Origin: Propionibacteriaceae bacterium
GTDB taxonomy: Bacteria > Actinomycetota > Actinomycetes > Propionibacteriales > Propionibacteriaceae
Direction of reading: 5' to 3'
DNA: 14,344 nt
Assembly (NCBI GenBank): GCA_003451975.1
Contig: DMIX01000432.1
Location: 1 to 14,344, forward strand
In this document: positions 1 to 7,173 of the stretch, in pieces
Layout: every line of letters starts with the position of its first letter
Numbering within the stretch: position 1 is the first letter of the stretch
Position numbers and translations under genes: made by a program
The notes under the pieces: model-generated
Databases searched by the model: none
What the model was told of the DNA's origin: nothing
The model's input: only the letters and a program-made list of their open reading frames with translations

Positions 1-1
1 C

Positions 2-46
2 CTGAGCCTGACGAAGGGCACCCCGGCGGGGCTTCGACAAGCTCAG
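2..46. repeat. Imperfect palindrome, dispersed-repeat-like
   Basis: The arms CTGAGCCTGACGAAG (2-16) and CTTCGACAAGCTCAG (32-46) are inverted copies that match at 13 of 15 positions. The loop contains a nested CCCC-GGC-GGGG hairpin (21-31). The core TTCGACAAGCTCAG resembles a palindromic repeat that I recall as scattered between genes in many high-GC genomes. It lies about 70 bp beyond the lysS stop, where it could also act as a transcription-end or mRNA-stabilising structure. It has no T-tract, so it is not a classical intrinsic terminator. The repeat may continue to the left of the window. Confidence 0.6.
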
Positions 47-104
47 CCAACGGAACCGGGGCAGCCAGCGGCGCTGCGGCAGGCAACGCAGACAGCTCAA
101 CAGC

Positions 105-117
105 GGGGGCGACCCCT
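105..117 (-). terminator. Short GC hairpin at the end of lysS (weak)
   Basis: Immediately after the lysS TGA the transcript reads GGGGTCGCCCC, a 4-bp all-GC stem with a 3-base loop (106-116). One possible G-U pair extends it into the stop codon. There is no U-tract. It might contribute to transcript ending together with the palindrome further downstream, but the stem is short and such hairpins occur by chance in DNA this GC-rich. Confidence 0.15.
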
Positions 118-1628
118 CAACCCTGCGGCTTGAGCAGCGGGAACAGGAGCGTCTCTCGGATGCCGGCTCCGGTGAGCAGCATCAGCAGCCGATCCACACC
201 GAGGCCCATGCCACCCATGGGAGGTGCGCCGAACTCCAGCGCGGCCAGGAAGTCCTCGTCCAGTTGCATCGCTTCGGGATCACCGGCGGCCGCCTTCAAT
301 GACTGGGCAACCAGGCGCTCCCGCTGAATCACCGGGTCAATGAGCTCAGAGAAACCCGTGCCGCGCTCCACGCCACCGATGATCAGGTCCCAGGCCTCGA
401 TGAGGTTCGAATCGCTGCGATGCTCACGGGCAAGAGGCTGAGCGATCGGCGGATAGTCACACACGAAGGTCGGCTGCAACAGGTGGGGTTCCACCAACTC
501 ACCGAACAACTCCATGACCAGTTTCTGGGCCGGCCAAGCGGGGTCGTACTCGACATCGTGGGCATCGGCGATCACGCGCAACCGCTCCGCAGTGGTGTCG
601 GGGGTGATTTCCTCCCCCAGCGTCTCCGACAGGGTCGGATACACCGGACGCCACTGCCATTCGCCATCCAGATCGATCTCGCCGGCCGGGGTGTCGATCA
701 CCCGGGTGCCCAAGGTGGCGTCCGCGACGTTCTGCACCAGGCGTTTGGTCATGGCCGCGATGGAGTTCTGATCGCCCCAGGCCTGGTAGGCCTCCAGCAT
801 CGTGAACTCGGCTGAATGAGAGGAGTCGATGCCTTCGTTGCGGAAGATTCGACCGATTTCGTACACCCGATCCGCACCGCCGACCATGGCTCGCTTCAGG
901 TACAGCTCCAGCGCGATGCGCAAGGTCATGTCGATGTCGAAGGCGTTCAGGTGGGTGCCGAACGGACGGGCCGCCGCACCGCCGTGCACCAACTGCAGCA
1001 CGGGAGTTTCCACTTCCAGGTAGCCCTCATCGTGGAGCGTTTCGCGCAGACTGCGCATCATCGCGGCACGGGTGCGCACCATGTCGCGCGCCTCGGGACG
1101 GGCCACTAGGTCGGCGTAGCGTTGCCGAACCCGGGTCTCCTCGCCGAGTTCCTTGTGCAGGGTCGGCAGTGGGCGCAGCGCCTTGGAGGCCATCAGCCAC
1201 GCGGTGGCCAGCACGCTGAGTTCGCCGCGGCGAGAAGAGATCACCCGGCCGGTCACCGAGATGAAATCACCCAGATCGACCTCGGCCTTCCAGGCCTCCA
1301 AGGATTCGGCCCCCACTTCGGCCAGCGAGATCATCACCTGCAGCCGGGCGCCCGACTCCTGCTGGGTGAAGCCGTCCTGCAGGGTCGCGAAGCACAGCTT
1401 GCCGGTGTTGCGCAGGAACACCACCCGGCCGCTGACACTGACCACGTCCTGGGTTTCCTCGCCGAGTTCCAACCCACCCCACTGGGCGTGAACCTGGGCG
1501 GCAGTGTGAGTGCGCGGCACCGTGATCGCATAGGGGGCGCGCCCCTGAGCCAGCAGCTTGGCACGCTTGTCGTGGCGCACCTGTTCCTGCTCGCTCATCG
1601 ACACCTGCGGCCCAGCTGATTCAGTCAC
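117..1628 (-). CDS. lysS: Lysyl-tRNA synthetase, class II
   Basis: This cytoplasmic enzyme charges tRNA-Lys with lysine using ATP. The 503 residues match the usual bacterial length. An OB-fold anticodon-binding domain lies at about 60-160, followed by the class II catalytic core. Motif 2 is FRNEG (R263, E265) with H271, E274, E279 and Y281 downstream. Motif 3 is GMGLGVDRLLMLL with R480. The lysine-pocket stretch is E421-R-G-T-G-F426-S-E428. Two positions differ from the E. coli pattern: Thr424 replaces the usual Asn, and the common RIAPELYLKR reads RIALELYLKR. The GTGFSEL-DP form recalls the synthetase half of mycobacterial LysX, but no MprF-like membrane half is present. The GTG at 1628 has no Shine-Dalgarno sequence, but TAGCCT sits 6 bases upstream, so a leaderless start is possible. 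The ATG at 1598 (493 residues) has AGGTG at good spacing and is a real alternative. It lies 49 bp after the upstream gene, so it may be the last gene of the operon or be independently transcribed. Confidence 0.97.
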   Translation of the reverse strand: MTESAGPQVSMSEQEQVRHDKRAKLLAQGRAPYAITVPRTHTAAQVHAQWGGLELGEETQDVVSVSGRVVFLRNTGKLCFATLQDGFTQQESGARLQVMISLAEVGAESLEAWKAEVDLGDFISVTGRVISSRRGELSVLATAWLMASKALRPLPTLHKELGEETRVRQRYADLVARPEARDMVRTRAAMMRSLRETLHDEGYLEVETPVLQLVHGGAAARPFGTHLNAFDIDMTLRIALELYLKRAMVGGADRVYEIGRIFRNEGIDSSHSAEFTMLEAYQAWGDQNSIAAMTKRLVQNVADATLGTRVIDTPAGEIDLDGEWQWRPVYPTLSETLGEEITPDTTAERLRVIADAHDVEYDPAWPAQKLVMELFGELVEPHLLQPTFVCDYPPIAQPLAREHRSDSNLIEAWDLIIGGVERGTGFSELIDPVIQRERLVAQSLKAAAGDPEAMQLDEDFLAALEFGAPPMGGMGLGVDRLLMLLTGAGIRETLLFPLLKPQG

Positions 1629-1634
1629 GGGCTA

Positions 1635-1640
1635 AGGCTA
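1635..1640 (-). promoter_or_regulatory. Candidate -10 element for leaderless lysS
   Basis: The hexamer TAGCCT on the minus strand fits the actinobacterial TANNNT -10 pattern. It is followed by six bases and then the GTG at 1628, the spacing expected when transcription starts at the start codon. No convincing -35 box lies 16-18 bases upstream. This rests on position and a short loose motif only. Confidence 0.25.
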
Positions 1641-1677
1641 CCGAGTTCGGGCGACCTCGCGTGCCGCAGCCCACGTC

Positions 1678-2076
1678 TCACAGCAGCAAGGCCAGGCCCA
1701 ACCCGGCCAACACCACCACCGCGATCATGGCGGCCACCAGGGCGATCACGCCCAGCAGCCGGGCTCGACGGACCCGGGCCTGCGCTGCCTCGACATCCAC
1801 CACAGGAATCTCGACGCCCTCGGCTGGTGCGACCGGCTCGGAGCCGAACTGCGTGGGAACCGGACGGACGGGATAGTGCTCACGCGGCAACTCGACGGGT
1901 GGATCGTCGGATCGATCCACCTCAGGCACCGGAGGCGCCGAATGCAGCACCCGCGGTGCCGCGACTTGGGTGAAATCCGCTTCAGCACGGGCGTCCCGGG
2001 AGCCGAGCTGAGTGTCGTCGTCGGATCGAAGCCCACGAGTGGATCTCCGAGTGACGTCAAGGGCATCGTCGCTCAC
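1678..2076 (-). CDS. Small C-terminally anchored membrane protein, unknown function
   Basis: This is a 132-residue protein of no family I recognise. Residues 1-105 look disordered, rich in Asp, Arg, Pro and Val. A basic patch (RVRRAR) precedes one strongly hydrophobic helix at about 108-132 that runs to the C-terminus, so the N-terminal part should face the cytoplasm. The N-terminus is rich in Thr, Arg and Asp and contains DDTQLGSR (residues 20-27), which shares the pattern D-x-T-x-L-x-S-R with the neighbouring FHA protein. A role as a phosphorylated ligand of that FHA domain is inferred, not shown. The start is GTG at 2076, with GGGGAC about 9 bases upstream. No in-frame ATG occurs before the membrane helix. 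It begins 18 bp after the FHA gene stop and is probably co-transcribed with it. Confidence 0.8.
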   Translation of the reverse strand: MSDDALDVTRRSTRGLRSDDDTQLGSRDARAEADFTQVAAPRVLHSAPPVPEVDRSDDPPVELPREHYPVRPVPTQFGSEPVAPAEGVEIPVVDVEAAQARVRRARLLGVIALVAAMIAVVVLAGLGLALLL

Positions 2077-2094
2077 TGACCGGTGGTCCCCGGC

Positions 2095-3366
2095 CTAGTC
2101 ATTCGACACCAGCGTGAACTCGGCATCGCCGAGGAAGAACCGTTCGGTGAGCGGCTCCTCCTGGTCGGGCGCCAGCAGTCGTTCGGTGCCGTCGGCGCTC
2201 ACCAGAATCACACCATTGGTGGATCCCAGATCGCGCACCATCCACACCCCCCGCACCAGCCGCAGCAGTGCGTGGGCCTTGGACACGGTGCGGCTGTTGT
2301 CAGGCACGATCAGGAGCTGAGCATCCGGATGGGCGCGGGTTGCGCCCGGCTTGCGTCCGGCCACCACGATGTTGCCGGTGAGTTCGACCGCGCTACCGTC
2401 GCGTCCCACGATGGCCCAGTTCTGGCGGAACCGCGACGCCAACATGGTCTGGTCCAGTTCGGTGGTTTCCTCGACCAGCGACATTCCAACGCGACGCGAC
2501 GGCGGTGCGGATTTCGCCGGTGGGCGCGGCTGCGGCGCCGGCGCCTCGGCAGGCTGTGCCGCCGAGGTCTCGGGCTCGGCCGCCAACTCCGGTTGCGGTG
2601 CCGGCTCCACGGGCTGTGTCGAGGCGGGGGCCGGCGCCGCCTGGGAGGGGCGCGCCCGCTTGATCCCGAGATCGTCATCGAAAGGACGGTCGAAGGCGGC
2701 AGCGACCAGGTCGACTGCCGTAATCGGAGCAGACTGTCGGGGAACCGGCGTCCAACGGCTCGGCTCCGGAGTCTTCTCCCGGTCGGGATCGGTCATGTCG
2801 TCGCCTTCCTTGGCCTCGACGGCCGGGTCGGGATCATCGATGGTGGGCGAAGCAGCAGCCTCAGCATCGGAGAGCTGTGGTGGGGTGAGCCCCCACTGCA
2901 GGTGGTCCTCGGCCATCATCGACGGCACCGCCGCCGGTTGGATGGGGTCGGTCGGTTCATCGGCGAACGTCACCCGAGGCAGCGGGGTGGGTTCGTCGGC
3001 CCAGATCCGCGAGGGGGTCTTTACGACCCCCGACCAGACGGCATTGCCCCAACCCAGCACACTGGCCCAGATCGGAAACCACAAAGCGGCCACGACGGTC
3101 ATCGCCGGCCCGTAGCCGAAGGCCAAGCCGATGCGATGACAGGCGATCAGCACCAGCACCACGTCGACCACGGGGATCAGGATCAGCCACGGCGAGAATC
3201 CGCCCAAGCGCAACAAGACGGCCAGATTCCACACCGGAATCCAGGCCTGTGCTTTCGCCACGCCAACCTTGCCGAACACCGCGGCGAGCGCCAACGACAC
3301 CCACACGTAGCCAACGGCCACCATCACCAGGTAGATCAGCGATATTGCCGAATCGCCGCTACCCAT
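2095..3366 (-). CDS. Membrane protein with C-terminal FHA domain
   Basis: This 423-residue protein probably recognises phosphothreonine peptides at the cytoplasmic membrane face. Residues 1-115 form about four hydrophobic segments resembling the DUF5684 type of membrane domain. A long Pro/Ala/Glu-rich linker follows (about 120-290). A C-terminal FHA domain spans about 315-423. The FHA signature residues are present: G337-R338 in the first loop, S362 and H365 in VSKAH, and DLGSTNG at 379-385, with N384 as the typical peptide-contacting Asn. Just before the domain lie EETT (299-302) and DQTMLASR (305-312), placed like the phosphorylated ETT segment that folds back on the FHA domain in GarA/OdhI; this comparison is inference. 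The ATG at 3366 overlaps the end of the transglutaminase-like gene by 8 bp, implying translational coupling. No kinase or PP2C phosphatase gene is in the window, although such genes often accompany this cluster. Confidence 0.92.
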   Translation of the reverse strand: MGSGDSAISLIYLVMVAVGYVWVSLALAAVFGKVGVAKAQAWIPVWNLAVLLRLGGFSPWLILIPVVDVVLVLIACHRIGLAFGYGPAMTVVAALWFPIWASVLGWGNAVWSGVVKTPSRIWADEPTPLPRVTFADEPTDPIQPAAVPSMMAEDHLQWGLTPPQLSDAEAAASPTIDDPDPAVEAKEGDDMTDPDREKTPEPSRWTPVPRQSAPITAVDLVAAAFDRPFDDDLGIKRARPSQAAPAPASTQPVEPAPQPELAAEPETSAAQPAEAPAPQPRPPAKSAPPSRRVGMSLVEETTELDQTMLASRFRQNWAIVGRDGSAVELTGNIVVAGRKPGATRAHPDAQLLIVPDNSRTVSKAHALLRLVRGVWMVRDLGSTNGVILVSADGTERLLAPDQEEPLTERFFLGDAEFTLVSND

Positions 3367-5797
3367 GCTGTTCCGACACCGACAAGCGCCGCCTCCCCTC
3401 GCCTGCTCGTAGCCCCCGGAAGAATGAGCTCAGCGACATCGCCGCCTGCATTCTCTGTCTCATGCTCCCTCGTCGCGCAGTGCGCTGACGCTCAGTCTCT
3501 ACCTGATTCCAGAAAATGTCAGCCTCGGCCGCTGAGATCGGGACGCCACCGAACACGGCACGATCCACCGCGACGGCCAGTTCCAGCGACGCCTCATCAC
3601 CGAATACCGTAGCCATCTCGGTTCGGGTGGCCTTTTCCGGAACGATCAGGCCGGCATCAGCCCGGGAGTCGACCAGTTCCTCCCAACCCCCCACCATGCG
3701 CAGGGCCGGTTGAGAGTGCCGGCGGCGATGACGGCGACGCAGGCTCTTGGCCACCACGATCACCCCGAAGGGTCCGAGCAGCAGTAGCAAGGCCAGTACC
3801 GCGATCCCGGTGATGCGCAGGATGGGCCACAACCAGGCCAGGTTCAGTTCCGAGGGTGGATCGTTGGCGGTGCCTGGAGAGCCACCGATATCGGGCGGGT
3901 CGACCTCGCTGGCCGGAAGCGGACGCACCTGGGTCCGGTTCTGCGGATCGCGCCGATCCTCCACCTTCTGATCGGGGTTCACCTCATGCTGTGGCGTCGC
4001 GTCCACCGCCGCCCACCGGCCGTCCGCGCCCTCAACCTCGACCCACGCCGAAAGGTTCTTGCCGCGGCATTCGCCATCTGCGCAGACCGGTATGCCGTCG
4101 TCGTTCCCGGAGAGCCGAGTACCGATCACCACGCGGGCCGGGAAGCCGAGTTGGTCGGCGATCAGGGCGAGCGCCACCGCGAACTGCTCGTCGTCGCCGA
4201 CGGCACCGACCAGCGTCGTCGACTCCGGATCATCATCGACGCCCTGTTGGCGGGCCAGCAGCGCGTCGAACAGTTCCGTCAAACGGGCCGAGGAATGGCC
4301 GGCGGTACTGGCCCGGAACTGGTAGCCGCCACCCAGGTCAGCGACCCACGCCGGAACCGGATCGGTGGCGGTCAGACTGTGGCTGAGGTAGCCCCGTGCG
4401 GTCAACCGCCGGGCCAACTCCGCCAAGCCTGCTCCACTGCTGTCCTGATTCTGAAGCTTCACCCACCGCACCAGGCTGTCCGGGGCGGTGTAGCGAGCGT
4501 TGCGTCCTGGCGAGGACAGCTCGCTCACCGCAACCGGATCGACGATCGCCACCTGCGCGGTGTAGCCGTCGCCGGCGGCCACACCACCGGGCACGGTGTC
4601 GATCGTGGCGCCGGAGGCCGGGTCATAGTAGAACCCGTCGCTGAGCTGGCTGGCTCGGTCCCCGGTGAAGGTCACACTCGCCAATGAACCGGCGCTGGGC
4701 AGCCAGACGGTTCCCGAGCCGGCGCTGGTGATGGTGATCGTGGTCCGCTGACCGCCGCCCGGGTCACGATAGGCGGGCAGCCGCCGATAGTCGGTGCCCA
4801 ACGCAGTGAAGGTCTCGCCGTCGTAGTCGGTCAAGGTGGCCAACCGCACCCGATCAGGTAGCGCTCCCGAACCACTCACGGTGAACAGGACCCGCTGGTA
4901 GTTCGCGTCGCTGAACGCGCTGCGATACACCTCCAAGGGAGTCAACTCGGTGGCCAACTGCTGCTCGGGTTGCGCGCTGGATCGCAACACTTCTCGTGTC
5001 GAGCCGCCGAGCACCACCGGCGTTGCGACCACCGAGACCGCGACAGCTATCACGATCAGGGCCAGGCCCAGAGTCGTCACCCGCAGCACGGAGAGCGCAT
5101 GCGTGCGGGTCAACTGCACGCCGCTGACGCGGGCGGCCTGCCGCAACGCCTCGCTGCGAACGATCCGGGATCGCCACACCAGCCAAGCCAGTGAACTGCC
5201 CAGGGCGACCAGCCCCAGCAGCGCCTCGCGCATTGGTGGCATCACGATGCCATTCCACTGCCAGGCGGCACCGGTACGGTCCGCGCCGAACAACAGTCCG
5301 AACCAGGTCATCACTCCGAACACCAGTGCGGCGCCGAGATGAGCCCGAGTTCGACTCCACGACAGCAGCAGCCCCGCCAGCGTGCCCATCGCGAAGACCA
5401 CCAAGGTCGGCACCAGCAGGTTGCGGTAGCCCCCCACCGGAAGATCGACCGTCACCAGGTCCTTCCACGAGGTCACGAAGCCGCCGAAGAACAGCGCCAG
5501 GCCGCGCGCCAATCCGTTGCCGGAGAGCGGCACGGCGACGGTGAGGCCGATGACCAGCAATGCACCGATCAGCCATACGGCAGTGATCACCGGGGTCCAC
5601 ATCAGGCGGTGGGCGAATACGGCGATCGTCGTCGCCGCTGTCACCGAGAGCAGCACGACCATCAGGAAGCGCAGGTCGGCATAGATCGGCCACGCGGCGA
5701 CCGCGGCCACCGCGACCATCACTGCGGCATAGATCGCGCCGCCGGCCTCCACCCGTCCGAAGCCGCCCCGGGCCAGGCGCGTCGCCCGCCGGCTCAT
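3359..5797 (-). CDS. TgpA-like membrane protein with transglutaminase-like domain, probably inactive
   Basis: This 812-residue protein has the DUF3488/transglutaminase-like/DUF4129 order. About seven membrane helices occupy residues 20-262, followed by an extracellular region, the transglutaminase-like fold (about 515-605), one more helix (about 655-680), and a basic cytoplasmic tail. The fold is recognisable from EQFA, GFPARVVIG, SAWVEV and VDATP. The position just before EQFA, normally the catalytic Cys, is Asp536. The position before AW, normally the catalytic His, is Ser583. Only Asp599 of the triad remains. Cys572 and Cys577 lie in a nearby insertion and look like a disulfide pair. Cross-linking activity is therefore unlikely, and a binding or scaffold role is more probable. 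The start chosen is the ATG at 5797, which overlaps the DUF58 stop as ATGA and has a G-rich stretch upstream. The frame is open back to 6040, but that part is low-complexity and lies inside the DUF58 gene. Confidence 0.92.
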   Translation of the reverse strand: MSRRATRLARGGFGRVEAGGAIYAAVMVAVAAVAAWPIYADLRFLMVVLLSVTAATTIAVFAHRLMWTPVITAVWLIGALLVIGLTVAVPLSGNGLARGLALFFGGFVTSWKDLVTVDLPVGGYRNLLVPTLVVFAMGTLAGLLLSWSRTRAHLGAALVFGVMTWFGLLFGADRTGAAWQWNGIVMPPMREALLGLVALGSSLAWLVWRSRIVRSEALRQAARVSGVQLTRTHALSVLRVTTLGLALIVIAVAVSVVATPVVLGGSTREVLRSSAQPEQQLATELTPLEVYRSAFSDANYQRVLFTVSGSGALPDRVRLATLTDYDGETFTALGTDYRRLPAYRDPGGGQRTTITITSAGSGTVWLPSAGSLASVTFTGDRASQLSDGFYYDPASGATIDTVPGGVAAGDGYTAQVAIVDPVAVSELSSPGRNARYTAPDSLVRWVKLQNQDSSGAGLAELARRLTARGYLSHSLTATDPVPAWVADLGGGYQFRASTAGHSSARLTELFDALLARQQGVDDDPESTTLVGAVGDDEQFAVALALIADQLGFPARVVIGTRLSGNDDGIPVCADGECRGKNLSAWVEVEGADGRWAAVDATPQHEVNPDQKVEDRRDPQNRTQVRPLPASEVDPPDIGGSPGTANDPPSELNLAWLWPILRITGIAVLALLLLLGPFGVIVVAKSLRRRHRRRHSQPALRMVGGWEELVDSRADAGLIVPEKATRTEMATVFGDEASLELAVAVDRAVFGGVPISAAEADIFWNQVETERQRTARRGSMRQRMQAAMSLSSFFRGLRAGEGRRRLSVSEQHG

Positions 5798-7155
5798 GAT
5801 TGCGCCCCCCGCAGCAGCAGCTGGCTCAGGTCGGCCAGCACACCGACCCGAAGCACGCTCACCTGCCCGAAACGGACCATGCCCGGTCGCACCTGCTCGT
5901 CGCAGACCACGGCCAACATCTCGACATCTCCGGGAAGGGCGAGTGCAGCCTGCCGCAGGGAGTGCAAACCGACCGGTGCGCCGCACACCGCCACCACCAG
6001 CGACAGTTGTGGCACCGTGTCGGAGACCACCCGGCAGCACTCCTCCAGGTTGGTTCCCCGGACGTACCGCTCAACAGTGCAGAAGGCATCCATCAGCAGC
6101 CGCGGAGTGAGGGTGGGCAGCGAGTTGACCGTCCTCACTTTCGCCCGAATCAGCTCCGGCAGGGCAGCCCCGGTGATCATGGACAGTTCGCGACCGTCGG
6201 AGGCGGCTTGCACCGCGACCGAGGCCGCCGCGCTGACAGCCAGCTCGAACTCCTCGGCATCGGTGTACTCGGCCTCGCTGGTAGCCAGCACCACCGCGAT
6301 ACGCGATTTGCGCGACTCCTCGTATTGGCGAACCATCAACTGGCCGGTCTTGGCCGTCGACTTCCAGTGGATCTGACGCCGCGAGTCACCCTGGGCATAG
6401 GGACGAATGGCATGGAAGGCGATGTCGGAATCCACCAGATGTCGGGTCGGATTGCCTTCCAGGTCGCGAACCAGTCCGACGCTGGTCGAAGGCACTCGAA
6501 CGGTGCGCGGATGGACGTACAGCTCGTGCACCTCGGCGAAGGTCGATTCGCGCCGGAAGAGCCCCACCGGGTCGGCGCGCACCGCGGTCACCGGCCCGAT
6601 CGTGATGACGCCGCGGCGGTGCGCCGGGATCACCAACTCCTCGACCCATTCCCGTTGCGGACGCAGCAGCGGCAGCACCACCTCCAGCAGGCCCTCGCCG
6701 ATGGGGACGTCCAGCCGCCCCGGCAGTGCGCTGCGGCGACCGGCATTGCGCACCCGCACCTGGCCGACGACCTCGCTCCCGGCCACCACTCGCTGGTCGC
6801 CGATGTCGAGTTCGACCTGATAGTCGGCGCGACCCAGCAGGAAGGGCAGCGCCAGGAGCACCAAGGTCAGCGCGGCCAAGCCTGCGATGGTCCATTCCAC
6901 CCAGCCGAAGATCAGCCCCATCGAGGTGCCGACGGCGGCCACCGCGATGGCGAGCCAGCCGGCCGCGGTCACCGTCCGGTTAATGGCGGACGCGGTTCGG
7001 CGTGAGGCTCGTCGCAGCCGTTCGATCGTGCGGGCCAGACGCACTGCGGTGGTCGCCATCGTCCGTGCCCGCGGCGTCTCACCCATCGCACGAGTGTGCG
7101 TATGGGTGCGCGTCTCAGCAGCCGAATTGGTCTGCCACAGGCGGGACGGTTCCAT
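5794..7155 (-). CDS. DUF58 membrane protein
   Basis: This 453-residue protein is the usual partner of MoxR ATPases. Two membrane helices lie at about 63-84 and 87-108, followed by a beta-rich extension and the DUF58 core. The core motif reads R251-P-Y-A-Q-G-D-S-R-R-Q-I-H-W264-K, which is diagnostic of the family. A von Willebrand A-like fold follows. Its metal-site motif D-x-S-x-S reads A291-T-S-E-A295, so Asp is missing and metal binding is doubtful. Hydrophilic residues 1-60 include a THTHTR run. The start is ATG at 7155, 18 bp after the moxR stop, with AAGG a little over 10 bases upstream. In-frame ATGs at 7086 and 7059 have no visible ribosome-binding site. The stop overlaps the next gene by 4 bp. 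The expected role, from family knowledge, is a cofactor of MoxR in protein or complex maturation at the membrane. Confidence 0.94.
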   Translation of the reverse strand: MEPSRLWQTNSAAETRTHTHTRAMGETPRARTMATTAVRLARTIERLRRASRRTASAINRTVTAAGWLAIAVAAVGTSMGLIFGWVEWTIAGLAALTLVLLALPFLLGRADYQVELDIGDQRVVAGSEVVGQVRVRNAGRRSALPGRLDVPIGEGLLEVVLPLLRPQREWVEELVIPAHRRGVITIGPVTAVRADPVGLFRRESTFAEVHELYVHPRTVRVPSTSVGLVRDLEGNPTRHLVDSDIAFHAIRPYAQGDSRRQIHWKSTAKTGQLMVRQYEESRKSRIAVVLATSEAEYTDAEEFELAVSAAASVAVQAASDGRELSMITGAALPELIRAKVRTVNSLPTLTPRLLMDAFCTVERYVRGTNLEECCRVVSDTVPQLSLVVAVCGAPVGLHSLRQAALALPGDVEMLAVVCDEQVRPGMVRFGQVSVLRVGVLADLSQLLLRGAQS

Positions 7156-7173
7156 GGACGGTGGGCCTTGCTG

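Noticed and set aside
61..77. GCAGC/GCTGC hairpin downstream of lysS
   Set aside because: Only five base pairs, no T-tract; expected by chance in this composition.
2083..3612. Long plus-strand open frame of 509 codons opposite the FHA gene
   Set aside because: It is antisense to a gene with clear FHA motifs, is His/Arg/Gly-rich, and has no recognisable domain; such frames are expected opposite high-GC3 genes.
4067..4084. Cys572 or Cys577 as the catalytic cysteine
   Set aside because: They lie after the PARVVIG strand in a short insertion, not at the start of the EQFA helix where the catalytic Cys belongs; a disulfide pair is more likely.
5798..6040. 81-residue N-terminal extension of the transglutaminase-like protein
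   Set aside because: It overlaps the DUF58 coding region by 243 bp, is low-complexity, and the ATGA junction at 5794-5797 gives a normal coupled start.
5800..7005. Plus-strand open frame of 401 codons opposite DUF58 (also 5339-6376)
   Set aside because: Antisense to diagnostic DUF58 and DUF3488 sequence, with no domain of its own.
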